A DNA stretch of 64,000 nucleotides from Forficula auricularia (Eukaryota > Arthropoda > Insecta > Dermaptera > Forficulidae). Location of the stretch: positions 26,327,052 through 26,391,051 of the forward strand of contig JALMQS010000128.1 in assembly GCA_024734495.1 (NCBI GenBank), in the 5' to 3' direction. The notes under the pieces are model-generated. The model saw only the letters and a program-made list of their open reading frames with translations, was not told the origin of the DNA and did not search any database. Below, piece by piece: positions 1-10,799 of the stretch; positions within the stretch are counted from its first letter, which is position 1, and the number at the start of each line of letters is the position of its first letter. Both the position numbers and the translations under genes were made by a program.

Positions 1-359
1 TTTGAGAAGAGGGAGTTAAAGAGATTAAATTACATTAATATATAATAGTGATTTTGATTTGACTTTTTTATCTGATTTGAATTTAAGCTATACAAATTTA
101 GACCCCTTCATTTTAGGTGTTGAAATGGGTAAAGTCTTGGTTTTTCAATTTTTTCCTCTATAAGTGTCCTAAACTCAACCACCATACCAAATTTTGGCAT
201 AGGATTTTTCATTGTGACTTTCTTTTCGGTTACTGCTATACATAAATTAAAAAAGTTAGATTTGTAGGCTTTCTTCTAATTTATTTTTTTATATCACATT
301 TGTCTAGCACCCTGGAGTAAAAATATTACGATTTATTTTAAATGAAAAAAATTAATAAT
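1..359. other. AT-rich sequence, nothing recognised
   Basis: No convincing reading frame, RNA gene or terminal repeat was seen. The composition is AT-rich like most of the window. Confidence 0.5.
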
Positions 360-590
360 TAGTAGAGATTGTGGTATTGGTTCAAGGCGAAACATCCTTA
401 ATAAAGACAAGAGTAAACAAATATTACTTTTCTGTACTTCCTGAAGATGGGTTGATAGTCCGAAATATATATATTGAAAAAAAAATGTTTACATCTTTTA
501 ATAATTTTTTAATTTTAATGTGAAACAAGTCACCAACTCATAGTAAATGAATATTAGATGTAATATTTGTTTACTCTTGTCTTTATGAAA
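360..590. repeat. PLE-like inverted-repeat element with hammerhead-like core
   Basis: Inverted arms of about 25 bp (403-427 and 561-585, containing GACAAGAGTAAACAAATATT and its complement) enclose a hammerhead-like core at 441-474. The left end carries a version of the motif GGTGTTGGTTTTAGGTGAAAC. That motif recurs near 6560, 19065, 28150, 36600, 45880 and 61335, always near a hairpin or hammerhead-like sequence, so I group these as one non-autonomous family. Assignment to Penelope-like elements is inferred from the shared hammerhead core and from the PLE relic at 26 kb. Confidence 0.55.
437..482 (+). ncRNA. Hammerhead ribozyme-like motif (degenerate)
   Basis: CTGAAGA at 441-447 fits the conserved CUGANGA box. 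It is followed by a short GG/CC stem, GAAA at 462-465, then an alternating TA tract that could give a minimal stem III and an AUU cleavage triplet. Stem I has only about 3 bp (CUU/GAA-type). Probably a decayed copy. Confidence 0.4.
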
Positions 591-593
591 AAA

Positions 594-745
594 ATTGTTT
601 TGCCGAAAGTAGCAAAGTTGTTAATTCACTTTATTTATTTTAATAACATTTAGGGAAAACCTTGTTTGTTTATAGTGAAACATATTAAACACAGGAGTTT
701 TTTTTTGAGACTCCACTATAACCCGTTAAAAAACTACTGTGTTAT
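594..745. repeat. PLE-like terminal motifs, partial
   Basis: Two recurring pieces lie side by side. TTTTGCCGAAAGTAGCA (about 598-614) matches pieces near 7350, 54525 and 57122. The 650-740 stretch matches the inserted hairpin element at 45772-45901 in reverse orientation, including the blocks TATAGTGAAACATATTAAAC and CTATAACCCGTTAAA. Confidence 0.5.
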
Positions 746-1499
746 TTATTTTAGTCTCGAAAAACGTTCACGAACGTAAATCTATAACATGCAAGTCAAA
801 ACTGAACTAAATGAATTAAAATAATTATATTTTCAATTCATGGCAAGATCTGAGAATTAATTTTGAATATGAGGAAATTTCCTAAACTGTTGATTGTTTT
901 TATTCGCGTGAGTTTTGATAAAACGCGTGACTTAAGTTGGAGCTAAAAAGCAGCCAATGTCTGGACTATTTTCCTCAGGTGATCACAAATAAAACAAAAC
1001 ACTAGGAATTGTAGATATATTTATGAAATATTTGAGAAAAACTCTTTGCATACACAAATATTTGATTTAATCTAAAACCGTATCCTTGAGTATATTCATA
1101 TGCTGCTCCAGGCAGAATGTCTTCTATTTCTTTGCCTTTCAATATACCCCGAATTTATTATTTATGTTTAAGACATTAATTCTAATACTAAGTATAGTTA
1201 CACCCAAGAAACTCCAAGTTTAGCGGGAGGTGAACCAACCGACCTTTAATACGAATATTTCAAGTAAATTTATAAGAATACAAGAATCATTCAGAAGAAT
1301 ATGTTTAATTAAAAAAATAAAATAATCTAATTAGATAATAATTAATATAAAATAAAATATTGATTGTAATAACCAGAGAGCTTAAGGTCAGCTAATTCCC
1401 CACTTCAAAAACTGCCCTAACCTCTATATTTGTAAATATTAAACTCGTTTTTAAATGAGTACCTATATAGAGAGGAAAATATCTTTGATAAAAAATATA
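746..1499. other. AT-rich sequence, nothing recognised
   Basis: No coding, RNA or repeat boundary could be supported in this interval. Confidence 0.4.
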
Positions 1500-1585
1500 T
1501 TTTTACACCCTTCCTCAAGGAAGAAAATTTTAGAAAGATCCACACCCTTGTGAATAATTTTTCGATTTTGATAACAAAATAAAAT
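1500..1585 (+). repeat. Direct repeat, left copy, flanking RTE relic
   Basis: About 86 bp resembling 2101-2185. Shared blocks include a pyrimidine-rich ACCCTTC segment and AATTTTTC-ATTTTGAT. With its partner it brackets the RTE fragment at 1630-2062 in the same orientation. Confidence 0.55.
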
Positions 1586-1629
1586 TATTTTTTACAAAAA
1601 TTTTACTTTTATATTTAAATGAGTATTTT

Positions 1630-2062
1630 ATACAAGAGTTGAAATTCAAAGACAAAAGATTGTTATGCTTGTATTTGCTGATGACATTGAACGAATTAAA
1701 GGGTGATCTGAACGGAATCAACCAAATTTGGTAGATGAGATCAAAATAAAAATAAATACGAGTAAGACTAAGATCTTAGCTTGTATAAGGAAAGAACAAA
1801 CATATACGTATATAAATCAAATAAGTAGAGAGCATATAGAAGAAGATAAGTAATTCCTCATCTGGAAATTAAAATCATGTGGAATGAAAAAAGTTAAAAA
1901 GAAATTAAGTACAGAATTGTTCAAGCTAAAATGAGGTTTAATTCAAAATAGAAATTATTGTGCTCCTCCTCAAACACAACAGGAATATGTTCCTGAAGAC
2001 ATATCTATGAATGGTCTCCATGTAGTGATGTGAAACCTGAATGATTAGAAAGGGAGTGATGA
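1630..2062 (+). pseudogene. RTE-type reverse transcriptase fragment
   Basis: Translation gives a decayed version of the RT region of the RTE element at 15994-18399. It contains the catalytic FADDI box (about 1672-1686), a KIKIN-SKTK block, a KEQT block and a C-APP-type segment matching the intact copy in order. Several in-frame stops and small shifts show that it is dead. It lies on the strand opposite to the larger RTE copy. Both flanks are a ~86-bp direct repeat. This piece covers only the palm and thumb region; the endonuclease and 3' end are absent. Confidence 0.8.
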
Positions 2063-2100
2063 AAAATATAATTTCGTTAAGATATATTGAAAAAAATGAA

Positions 2101-2185
2101 TTTTTGCACCCTTCTTCAGCGGATCAAGTTTTACAAAGAGTCTCCCCTATGAGTAATTTTTCAATTTTGATTGGAAAATAAAATT
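2101..2185 (+). repeat. Direct repeat, right copy, flanking RTE relic
   Basis: Partner of 1500-1585 in the same orientation. The pair could be old LTR-like ends, a segmental duplication that later received the RTE piece, or part of the same family of untranslated sequence. Confidence 0.5.
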
Positions 2186-2564
2186 TAATTTTCCTGGTCG
2201 ACTTCTTCCGAACCCCCTATATTTAAAATATTTTATTTGGCTTGTTCACACTGCCCTTTGATTACCCCGCACTGCAAGAGCAGTAGAGGCGCTATTTACC
2301 CCAAAGTATAGGTGTTTAATATATATTTTTTTTCATTTAAAGATTTAGTTTGATGAGAGTAATAGAGGTGATGATTTATGATTCATAAGAAGAATTCAAT
2401 GAAGTTTCCTTTGCTTGATGCATATATATAATTTATTTGTTAGGACTATAATTGATTCCTTTGCTGAGTGACTAGCTTATTATTACATCAAAACGAATTT
2501 ACCTATATATAATCGGGTATTTGAGTCCATGAGAAATAACAGATTGAATATTTCTAATTAAAAT

Positions 2565-2600
2565 GCCTAACCTTCGAAACTATAGTCTCTAATAAATGAA
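2565..2600 (+). ncRNA. 3' half of a PLE hammerhead ribozyme
   Basis: CCTTCGAAACTATAGTCTCT is identical to the 3' half of the well-formed hammerhead at 26858-26905: closing strand of stem II, GAAAC, minimal stem III, GUC triplet and start of stem I. The CUGAUGA box is missing, so this is a truncated remnant that may mark the end of a PLE insertion. Confidence 0.6.
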
Positions 2601-2619
2601 TTATTTATAAATACACTAG

Positions 2620-2820
2620 CTGCAACGCCGAACTTAGGCGGGCCTCTTGTTAGCCAAGGGACTTCGCCACCTGGACCCGCTTCTCTCAGACTCCGAACAC
2701 TTCCTCCACCACCGATCATCATCTCCACCCCCACGACTTTCTCTCCCCGTCTCTGATCACTCCCCACCCCATCAACCCTATCCCCATCCACTGGACTTCC
2801 TCTACTCCCCCGGCTGTAAA
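2620..2820. other. GC-rich patch without recognised gene
   Basis: About 200 bp rich in CCAC/CTCC tracts in otherwise AT-rich DNA, directly after the hammerhead remnant. Short frames are open on both strands, as expected from a pyrimidine-skewed tract, and none resembles a known protein. It could be a transduced or captured sequence, or a regulatory element. Confidence 0.35.
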
Positions 2821-3570
2821 ACATTCTTTAAAAATGTTTCAAAATTAAATTTCATTTATTTATTTACCTGTGTTGTATATAAATATAATAAGAATAGTCC
2901 AGATTAATTTGAAGCAACGCTGATCTAATGCTGCCGACAGGGGCGCTGATGCCGTCGGTATTTTTGTGTTTTGAGTCGAGATAAGTCGAGGCGAATTTGA
3001 AATATAATTGTAATTTTAACTCAAATTTTGAAATGAAAGACTCCAATTGATTTTAAATTAAGAAACATTAAATATATTGATAATTATTCCCCCCCCCTCA
3101 CGACTCAAAAATTAAATATTCAATTCGCTTTTCTTTGCGCACAGAAGAAGAAATTAATCACATCTTATTTGATTTATATTTTATATATTATTTGTTTATT
3201 TTTTAATAATTTGCCACTTTTTTATAATTTTTTAAAAATTTAAATTTTGTTATTCTTATTTTTTGATTTTTACAAAATTGAACGACCTAAGACACGCATG
3301 CCCATATGAGTTTCTCATGGCAATACTGGATGGAGCAGCCTGTCATACATACAACACCTGATCTCTTTTAAATATTTGGAGCCTTATATCGATTATCGAT
3401 CCCAAATTTAAAAAAAAATGATATAATATAATTCTCCTCCTCACACGATCCCACTTATTTAAATAAATCTATTTCCACACAAAAAATATCACAATGCTGT
3501 AGATTATAGAAAAAAAAATACTTCCAGATTCATATCTAGAGCCTCATTTCGAACGAAAATGAGGCGAAAC
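2821..3570. other. AT-rich sequence, nothing recognised
   Basis: Only homopolymer runs (poly-C near 3088, poly-A near 3410) and short AT-rich strings are visible. Confidence 0.4.
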
Positions 3571-3639
3571 TTTTAAGAGACTATGTATTTTCGGGAGTTT
3601 ACAGGTATACATTTGGAGTGTGGTTTTTTAAGAGAAATA

Positions 3640-3770
3640 AAATTTTTGAACCGAGACGCCGCCCGCCAGGGCACCAGCCCGGAGGGCCGAGCATCGAGGG
3701 CGTGCCGAAGGCACGCACGAAAAGCTCGTTTATAATAACAGATCCCGCACAGCGTTACCCGAAGGTGGTT
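3640..3770. other. GC-rich patch, unassigned
   Basis: A sharply bounded GC-rich stretch (GCCCGCCAGGGC and GGGCGTGCCGAAGGCACGC-type strings) lies between AT-rich flanks. CGTGCC-GAA-GGCACG forms a small hairpin. No homology to a tRNA or protein could be recognised. Confidence 0.35.
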
Positions 3771-4074
3771 AGTTTGTGCGTTTCTAGTCGCATAAAACAC
3801 AAAATAAGATGATTAATCTCTAGAAGTACATCTGTAATCGTAATACACCCCTTTGTAAATATAAATATATTAGTATATATATTTTTCGATATAAATATAA
3901 TATAAACCAATGTTATTACCTTGGAAATGAATAAAATATAACGCCCAAGCCCCCACTCGCTCATCGAATTTTACACAAATATTTTTCCCGCGTCATAAAG
4001 TGTAACTGATCAAAATTTGGTCCAGATAGATCAAAGGATCTAGAATTGTATAGAGAACAAACATACAAACTTCT

Positions 4075-4080
<6 letters not shown>

Positions 4081-4107
<27 letters not shown>
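4081..4107. repeat. (AT)n microsatellite
   Basis: Uninterrupted AT dinucleotide run of 13 units. Confidence 0.95.
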
Positions 4108-4110
<3 letters not shown>

Positions 4111-4246
4111 AAAAGATAAACAAAAAGATATATGAATGAGTTTATTTGCATCAGGCAAAGAACATCATTGATTTCTTCTTATATGTACCTATATATTTTT
4201 TTATTTTTAAAACCTTTACGTTTATTGTTCTGGTGCTAGCTAGCAC

Positions 4247-4489
4247 TAGGGTTTCCAACCCTCCCGGAAATCCGGAATTCTCCCTAAATCTGGCCCTAAA
4301 TTTTGAAAGTATTCCGAATCCTGGAAATTTTAATTTAATGTTCTTTGCCAAGGCTGTTAAAAGTAAAGTGATGCTTCATTGCATAGTTTATTTATCAGTT
4401 ATTTTTTGCCGAATAAAAAATATTTTAGTCAATTTTCTTTTTTTATTGCCTAGCTCCGGGAATTTCTTTCTGCAGAGTTGGCACCCCTA
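4247..4489. mobile_element. hAT-like non-autonomous element (MITE)
   Basis: The left end TAGGGTTTCCAACCCTC and the complement of the right end, TAGGGGTGCCAACTCTG, are imperfect terminal inverted repeats of hAT type. Flanking 8-mers GCTAGCAC and GGTAGAAC agree at 6 of 8 positions, compatible with an aged 8-bp target duplication. No transposase frame is present (243 bp). Confidence 0.6.
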
Positions 4490-4512
4490 GGTAGAACTAA
4501 GATTGAAAAAGG

Positions 4513-4613
4513 AATGGGGCAAAAATAGGTGTTAAGTCTAATTGGGTCTAGAAATTCAAATCGTTAATGGGGCAAAAATAGGTGTCTAATTGGGTCTAGA
4601 AATTCAAATCGTT
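4513..4613 (+). repeat. Two-unit tandem duplication
   Basis: Units of 53 and 48 bp (4513-4565 and 4566-4613) are identical except for 5 bases missing from the second. Both begin AATGGGGCAAAAATAGGTGT. The near-identity suggests a recent duplication. Confidence 0.9.
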
Positions 4614-4679
4614 AATAACCGATGATAGATTGGATTCTCAAATTATATCTACTGAGTAAAGATAAGACAGGTCAATGAG

Positions 4680-5040
4680 TTTGAATAAAAAGCGAGTGCC
4701 GCGTGGCCGGCTTCTCTATCCGGCACACGTGTCTCTGGTTTGACCCCCGACCGCTACTAGAAAATGCACCCCTGCGGAACGAGTACTGACGGGGGAGTGG
4801 AAATTCGGGGCCCTCGGGGCTCGATGTCTTTGTTGATGTGGCATCTCCATGTATGGATGAATGTTTGTATATGTATGTGTACATTGCAACCCCAGCGACG
4901 CCACGGGTTGCTAATAAAAAATTCACACGCCTTCTAAATATTTTAGTGCTATGCTTGGGTGGTTCGTGGAATAGGGCGCAAGCAAACTCCGAGGCTCTGT
5001 AAAAACAGATTCCGATAACGCAGTGCATGATCTCATTAGA
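4680..5040. other. Moderately GC-rich non-repetitive stretch
   Basis: Mixed composition with several CpGs, a palindromic CACGTG E-box at about 4726 and no match to the repeats of this window. Overlapping short minus-strand frames show no family resemblance. Candidate non-coding or exonic single-copy DNA. Confidence 0.3.
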
Positions 5041-6100
5041 ATTGGATTACTTACGTTATAGTTACGAGTTTCGATTTTATTAGAAATAATATTTCTCGGT
5101 AAAAAATAATTATCCATTGACGTCCATTCATTCTACGTATTATATCAAGGTTTACTAAATACTTATCCTTGATATCAATCACTTCACTTTTTCACAACAT
5201 ATTTTATTATTCATAAAAAAATAATATACCCATCCACTTTGGGTGATTGTATCATAAAATTATTATGATTTGTGAATTAAAAAATATATATATAATAATA
5301 AATTTAAGTCAAAATAATGGATAATTATGTTTGTTTCTTTGATTTTTTGGTAATTTACATCTGCGTGATGAGATAAAAATTCATTTTTTTTATTATAGTT
5401 TTCGCATATAATTTTTTTAGAATTTTACTATTATTAGATAGGAAATACATCTATTTTTCTGATTCAATGACGTCACTTACGATTGACCAATTGCAGCTGT
5501 GTTAACATATGCAGGTATTGTGACTACGCTCTTGTAGTCTAATGCCAAGTATGTTAGTAAAGATAATTAGAAACGTCCTGCAATGTTTAATTGGTCCATG
5601 CCTGTTTTTGATTGATTGAATAAATATTTAATAAACCTTTTTTCAAGTATAGTAGTTAAATATAAAAGGCCCTAACAATAACCAATTCAGAGTAATATTT
5701 GGATATAGGAAATATTTACAATTTCTCGAGCTACTAATGGGTCATTGCAGACCGAAGTACTATATTTCTATTGGCTTTAATCAAGAATATATATGTGTGG
5801 TGGGTTTATTTTTAATTTTATTTATTTTTTTAAATAGAAAATGAGAGATTAAATTTTCGCTATGCACCCTCATTGCATTCTATAGTTTATTGCCTTTCTT
5901 TATTACACATACATAATTTTCGGCAACTTTCAAATATAAATATCTTTTCTTTGTCCCAGCCCTTTGTCCCTACATCTGGTCAGTCGGCTTTCTAAAGCCA
6001 TTCCATCCATCCTTCTGATAATTCTTTCATATTTACGTCTATGTCATAAATAACTGTCCATCATATTAAAATTAAAATAAATTCTGTTCAAAATATCATG
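5041..6100. other. AT-rich sequence, nothing recognised
   Basis: Long A/T runs and no convincing frame, RNA gene or element boundary. Confidence 0.4.
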
Positions 6101-6114
6101 TTATCTTTAGTCAA

Positions 6115-6215
6115 TGTTCTCCTGACGATGAGTTAAGAGCTCGAAATATATAGAGTAAACTAAAAAAATCTTTGTATTTCAATTTTTCTCCTTGTGAAAC
6201 ACCACCAACTCCAAC
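6115..6215 (+). ncRNA. Hammerhead-like motif in PLE-type repeat
   Basis: CTGACGA at 6122-6128 fits CUGANGA. It is followed by GAG...CTC as stem II, GAAA at 6143-6146, an ATATA minimal stem III, and GAG directly after it that pairs with CTC before the core (stem I, 3 bp). About 45 bp downstream comes GTGAAACACCACCAACTCC, the family terminal motif in reverse orientation. Confidence 0.5.
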
Positions 6216-6335
6216 CTAATTTAAGAATATATCTATTTGGAGGTTTTGCGAGAAGAGTACAGAGTTTGTAGCTCATATCTTTGAATCTTGCTCAGTCTTT
6301 ACAAAATACAAGAGAAGATAATGAAGCCAATGAGT

Positions 6336-6590
6336 ATAATAATAAAACTTGAGTAAGATACGAGGTAGGTTTCACAACAAAGAAATAAAACAAAATTGAG
6401 TTTTGAATTCGATATATTTCGGAGGTTAGTTTTCTTAGACTCCTGATGATGGGCTAACCCCTGAAATATATCGAATTCAAAAACTCAATTTTGTTTTATT
6501 TCTTTTTTGTGAAACCTACCTCGTATCTTACTCAAGTTTTATTATTATATTAAAATGTTTCACCTAAAACCAACACCTAACTCCTTAAAA
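6336..6590. repeat. PLE-like inverted-repeat element with hammerhead
   Basis: Nearly perfect arms of about 100 bp (6340-6440 and 6446-6555) share ACTTGAGTAAGATACGAGG, AAACAAAATTGAGTTTTGAA and TCGATATATTTCGG. The right arm and its junction hold a hammerhead core on the plus strand. The right end carries the family motif GTTTCACCTAAAACCAACACC. A close relative of the element at 36590-36850. Confidence 0.75.
6436..6484 (+). ncRNA. Hammerhead ribozyme-like motif
   Basis: CTGATGA at 6443-6449, stem II GGG-CTAA-CCC, GAAA at 6463-6466, palindromic stem III UAUA and cleavage triplet AUC at 6470-6472. Stem I pairing is weak (C-G, U-A, then mismatches), so activity is uncertain. The core itself is complete. 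Confidence 0.6.
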
Positions 6591-6599
6591 TTGAAGCCA

Positions 6600-7340
6600 A
6601 TGAGGCTTCCCTAGAACCGGGGAAGTCCAGAAATATCAAAATAAAAAACATTATAAAGTTTATTAATAATAATACACCAACCATTTGGAATAATTATTAA
6701 AATTCAAAAGCAAAAAAAAATCAGACATTTGAACTGAATATAATAAATAGTAGGTATATGTACCGTCATAAAATTATTCAGGATAATATTATAATGATAT
6801 TTCAAGACTAAATATAGGATCAATCCATGAGGTGCAAATGCCCTAATATTGGCCTTACATACATCCATACATAGTATATTATTTGTTATGTAAATACTTT
6901 TTCGTAATAATAATTTGAGTATAATTGTAGAATAGCATGTTAAAATCACCCTAATTAGGCTCTTTTTTGATTGCCAAAGGTAAGCTGACTAGCTGGCTGG
7001 CGTTAAGGATGATGCTTCTGACTAATTATAAGTGACCGAGTTGATTTTGTATAGCTTTCATCCCATGATTGATCCAGAAGATGCTATATCTTGAAATTAT
7101 TTATCCCAAAAGCAGAATTAAAGAAAAGATTGCCAAGGCCCCTTAAAGGTAGGTGACAATGCCGACCAATTAAATGTTAACGAATAAACTTGTATAGTTC
7201 TCAATGGACTAGATTTCTCGCTCAACTTAAATGACATAAGGCTTGTATTCCTTGTCTGTGGTATATGTGCCTTGTTCTAAGTGGTTCACAAAGTTTAAAT
7301 AAAATGAAAAATTATTATTGTCCAGCTTATTTAATTGAAA
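6600..7340. other. AT-rich sequence, nothing recognised
   Basis: No support for genes or elements. Confidence 0.4.
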
Positions 7341-7344
7341 AGTT

Positions 7345-7526
7345 TTTGTTTTGCCGGGAGTAGCAGAGTTGTTGATTCATAAAGAGAAACAAAGAGGTTG
7401 TCCTATGGTTGATGCAAATAAACATACACAAATATATATCGAAATTATATATCTGTATATATATATATATATATTATTTATTTGTTTCAGACTATAGTTT
7501 CGAAGACTTGGCCTTCATCATCAGTC
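7345..7526 (-). repeat. PLE-type 3' unit: hammerhead plus terminal motif
   Basis: Read on the minus strand, a hammerhead core (7490-7526) is followed by about 130 bp of TA-rich sequence and the recurring terminal block whose plus-strand form is TTTTGCCGGGAGTAGCAGAG, continuing AACAAAGAGGTTGTCCT. The same block occurs at 54525-54600, and shorter forms near 598 and 57122. The fixed order suggests one element end. Confidence 0.6.
7490..7526 (-). ncRNA. Hammerhead ribozyme motif
   Basis: On the minus strand: CTGATGA, stem II GAAGGCC/AGTCTTC (imperfect), GAAAC, a short stem III with loop UAUA, and the GUC cleavage triplet. The same family as the motif downstream of the PLE pseudogene at 26858. 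Stem I is weak here. Confidence 0.65.
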
Positions 7527-8313
7527 TTTTTTAATTATAAATATTATTTTTCATATTGAAAATTTTTGACCTTTACATAGCCGGGAGCCAGTTAAAATTA
7601 AAAAAAAAAATTAAATATAAAAAATTAAATTATATCCAAACGCCTCCCACTCGATCGCGACATGCGAATCCCGGCTGATCCTTTTGTATATAATATAAAA
7701 ATCTTTTCTTCGTTCCCTAATTTAATAAAAAATTAAGTTTAATTTTAACTGGTTCCCAGCTAAGTAAAGGTCGAAAATTTTCAATATCCATACGATATTG
7801 ACCCCATGAAAAATAATATTTATTAAAAAAGATTTATTAGAAATTCCTTTTCGTCAATTTTACAAGCTTTATTGAATAATTTTCAGTTCAAGAAAGAGAT
7901 CAATTAATATTATTTCTTATGAAGAATTCTTAAAAATAAGATACAAAATACAATTTCCGGTTCTAGATAGAGTTGGCTGAATATTAACTTATTTGAGATA
8001 GAGAATAAAATCTACATACATTTTCTATGTTGACAATTAAAAATAAATATAAAACAAGTTGACATTTTGAGCCAGAACATTTGAAGCTAAGGCTGAAAAT
8101 ATAGTGGACCATAAAATTTAAAGTATTTTATTCGCACAAAATTATTATTATTATTATTATTGCTTAATCCTGTTTAAAAATGTCTCAAACGTAGAGAAAA
8201 ATCATTTTCAAGTATAATATTTTTCTTCTGGTAGTTATGATTACAATTCAAAAGGGGAAGGTCTTAAAAAATTAGTTCTTATTCCAAAATGTAGTTTGTT
8301 GAAACAAAGAACT
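7527..8313. other. AT-rich sequence with small inverted repeat
   Basis: A loose inverted repeat is visible (GAAAATTTTTGACCTTTACATAGC near 7556, with its complement near 7760), possibly the remains of a foldback. It is otherwise unassigned, with an (ATT)n run at 8146-8161. Confidence 0.4.
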
Positions 8314-8321
8314 GATTAGAT

Positions 8322-8953
8322 CAGGGGTGTGTAACCTTTTGGCTTACAAGGGCCACATTTTAAGAAAAAAATTGACCTGGTTTAAATCGAATGGGATTAA
8401 AGAAGGATATGAGGAATGATAATTTTTTTTTTTTAATGGTCAGATGATATAATAATCCCTTATTATCCATTATTATCTATTGACATGTAAGAACGTGCAA
8501 AGATCTAAAAAACAAGTCATGACACGTTTCAGTCCAGGAGAGAAATGTTAAATTAATTGTGATTGTTCTAGAAAACCCCAATTCCTTGTCTTCTTGTACT
8601 AGAATGATATAACTATAGACTTGGTTAGTGTCGTAGCATATAAATTATTTAAATAATAAATATTTTAGAAAATGAAAATATGAGAAGAATTTTTAAATAT
8701 TCGAAACTACATTATTTTTTTTTTATCTTATATAGTTGAGCTTATTTATAATTTTGCTTTTAGTGAATTTTATTCTTGAAAAAACTTCACGTATTGTACA
8801 AACGTACATTCATATTTCGAAAAAGGGAATAAATATATCTCTACATATAAATCTTAATGTTTTAAGGAAATTTATGATTTTATGTTGGGCCACATTGGCC
8901 ACACTCATTGCAGTGCTGCGGGCTTCATGCGGCCCGCGGGTTGGACAGATTTG
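8322..8953. mobile_element. hAT-superfamily non-autonomous element
   Basis: The left end CAGGGGTGTGTAACCTTTTGGC and the complement of the right end, CAAATCTGTCCAACCCGCGGG, are imperfect hAT-type terminal repeats. An exact 8-bp target duplication GATTAGAT lies at 8314-8321 and 8954-8961. Subterminal GGCCACATT occurs at both ends in opposite senses. The 632-bp interior has no transposase frame. The perfect duplication with diverged ends fits a mobile copy whose terminal repeats were already imperfect. Confidence 0.85.
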
Positions 8954-8961
8954 GATTAGAT

Positions 8962-10320
8962 CACTTTAAAGCTTCTGGTACAAACATGGAGAAAATTAAA
9001 TAAATAAACGAATTTTATATGAATAACTATCGAACTAAAGACCTGATATTTGTATCAATAAAATTGTATTAATAAACTTCATCTTTCTCCCAAGTTCCAT
9101 TTTTCTAGTAGTTCAAACCACCGTTGACTATTAAAAAATTACCATATCAGCAAAATTTGCGAAATATGTAGATACAGAATTATAAAAAAATTAACTTTAC
9201 ATCAAATTTTTATAATGAAAATTATAAACTTAAATGATAGTTTTCAATGATCATGAAATATATTCAATTGGTTATCATTTAATATTGGCGAATAACACGA
9301 TAGGCGTGACATATATCTCTTCAAGATATATAGAATTAATAATCAGATCTAAAATCATCCCCTAATATCTATTGACAACCGTTTGGGGAGTTTTTTTTAT
9401 ATGAGTAAAGTTTGCCGTTAACTAGCACCTCTAACGGTTGCTGAATTTCCCCAATACGAGTATAATCCACACATCTAAACTTAAATCAAAAATATTTTTA
9501 TAAAAATGTCTAAAATTAAACTTTCAGAAGGTTTCACAGCTGGAAATGTAATCGTCATTGGAAACCTTACAAATATCGAGTAATGTTTCAATCAATTAAT
9601 TAGAGCACATATATGAGAAATCCAATGCTTGAAAATAAATATTGATTAATTAGTAGAGTCGAAAGTAGCCAATAACAAGTACTGATTGTTCAAATAATAG
9701 AAGGGACCAATCTTCCGCGGAATATTACACCAAATTTAAAAAGCTTATGCTTTTTATTGCTAATTTTGAACTTTTCTTCAAGAGACTGAGACAGATAGAG
9801 TGTATTTACTGAAAATATTAAAATAAAATTACTAATGTGATACTACTAGCTAAAATATAAATACTCTTATAATTATTATATTGATGAGAAACAACATTGT
9901 TATTTAAAGTTAATTTAAGAATTTTCATCTGAATGAACATCAATTTATTATTACGTTGTATTTTTTTTAAAACTGCATCTTTTGTGAAAATAACTATTCA
10001 ATATTATTAATATTATAAGTAATATTTGAAAAATAAAAATTATCTAAGTATTAACAATATTCATAATTTTTTTAAAATATTCTATTCATTAAAAATAAAT
10101 AAATAAATGAAACAATTGTCTTCAATTGAATTGGAACTACGAATTTTACAAAAATAAGCTGAATGCTATAAAAGATCGTTAAAATTTGTTAGAAGATAGA
10201 GAGTTAGATCAGTAAACAATTTTGTAAAGATAAAGAATTATCATTATTTCAAATGATCGTCCTTAATAAGATTTAATTAATCAGGATATTGGGAACAAAA
10301 AGACCATGTTATTGATTAGT
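8962..10320. other. AT-rich sequence, nothing recognised
   Basis: No frame, RNA gene or repeat boundary supported in this 1.3-kb stretch. Confidence 0.4.
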
Positions 10321-10322
10321 TA

Positions 10323-10363
10323 GCGACGTTTAGTCCCTTTATTTGGACTTCTTCAGACTCTCT
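10323..10363 (-). ncRNA. Degenerate hammerhead-like motif
   Basis: On the minus strand CTGAAGA is followed by the stem AGTCC/GGACT and AAACGTC. The G of the invariant GAAA is missing, so it should be inactive. It resembles the ACGT-type motifs at 33.7 and 53.5 kb. Confidence 0.35.
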
Positions 10364-10625
10364 GTAATTCTAATGAAATACTTATAGCCTATTTATTATA
10401 CCTTATTAAGGACAATAATGTTAAATTATAAGAATAAAAAATTACACCTTCCAAAAAGTTGAGGTATTAAAATCGTCCTTGTTTATCTTTCATACGGAGG
10501 AAATCAACAAATTTGTGGAATTCTTTATAGTTTTAAGTTAATGGATCTTTAATACCCCTTAGGTAAAAAAATTGGCTAAAATGGGTACTTTGGACCTCTA
10601 CCACACCGTCATTTTAAAATCAACT

Positions 10626-10790
10626 CATTTTCACCATCACCATCATGATCATACAATTCTAAGACTGGTTTGACGCAACCACCCACCTCCACTCATCTCA
10701 TCTGATACTCTTTCACTTCTCTAAAAGTCCCTCATCCCGTATCTTTCATTATTTAAGGAAAATTCTTCAATTTGCAAGGTCTTCCACTTT
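10626..10790 (-). mobile_element. RTE LINE 3' end fragment
   Basis: The minus strand matches the 3' end of the RTE at 15965-18640: the block complementary to CTAAGACTGGTTTGACGCAAC, the terminal ATGATG-type microsatellite (here near 10632-10650), and the last codons of the ORF. Fragments made of only the 3' end fit target-primed reverse transcription that stopped early. Confidence 0.75.
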
Positions 10791-10799
10791 TGTTTTCTT

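Noticed and set aside
2647..2907. 86-codon Pro/Ser/His-rich frame
   Set aside because: Low-complexity pyrimidine tract, also open antisense, with no recognisable domain or start context.
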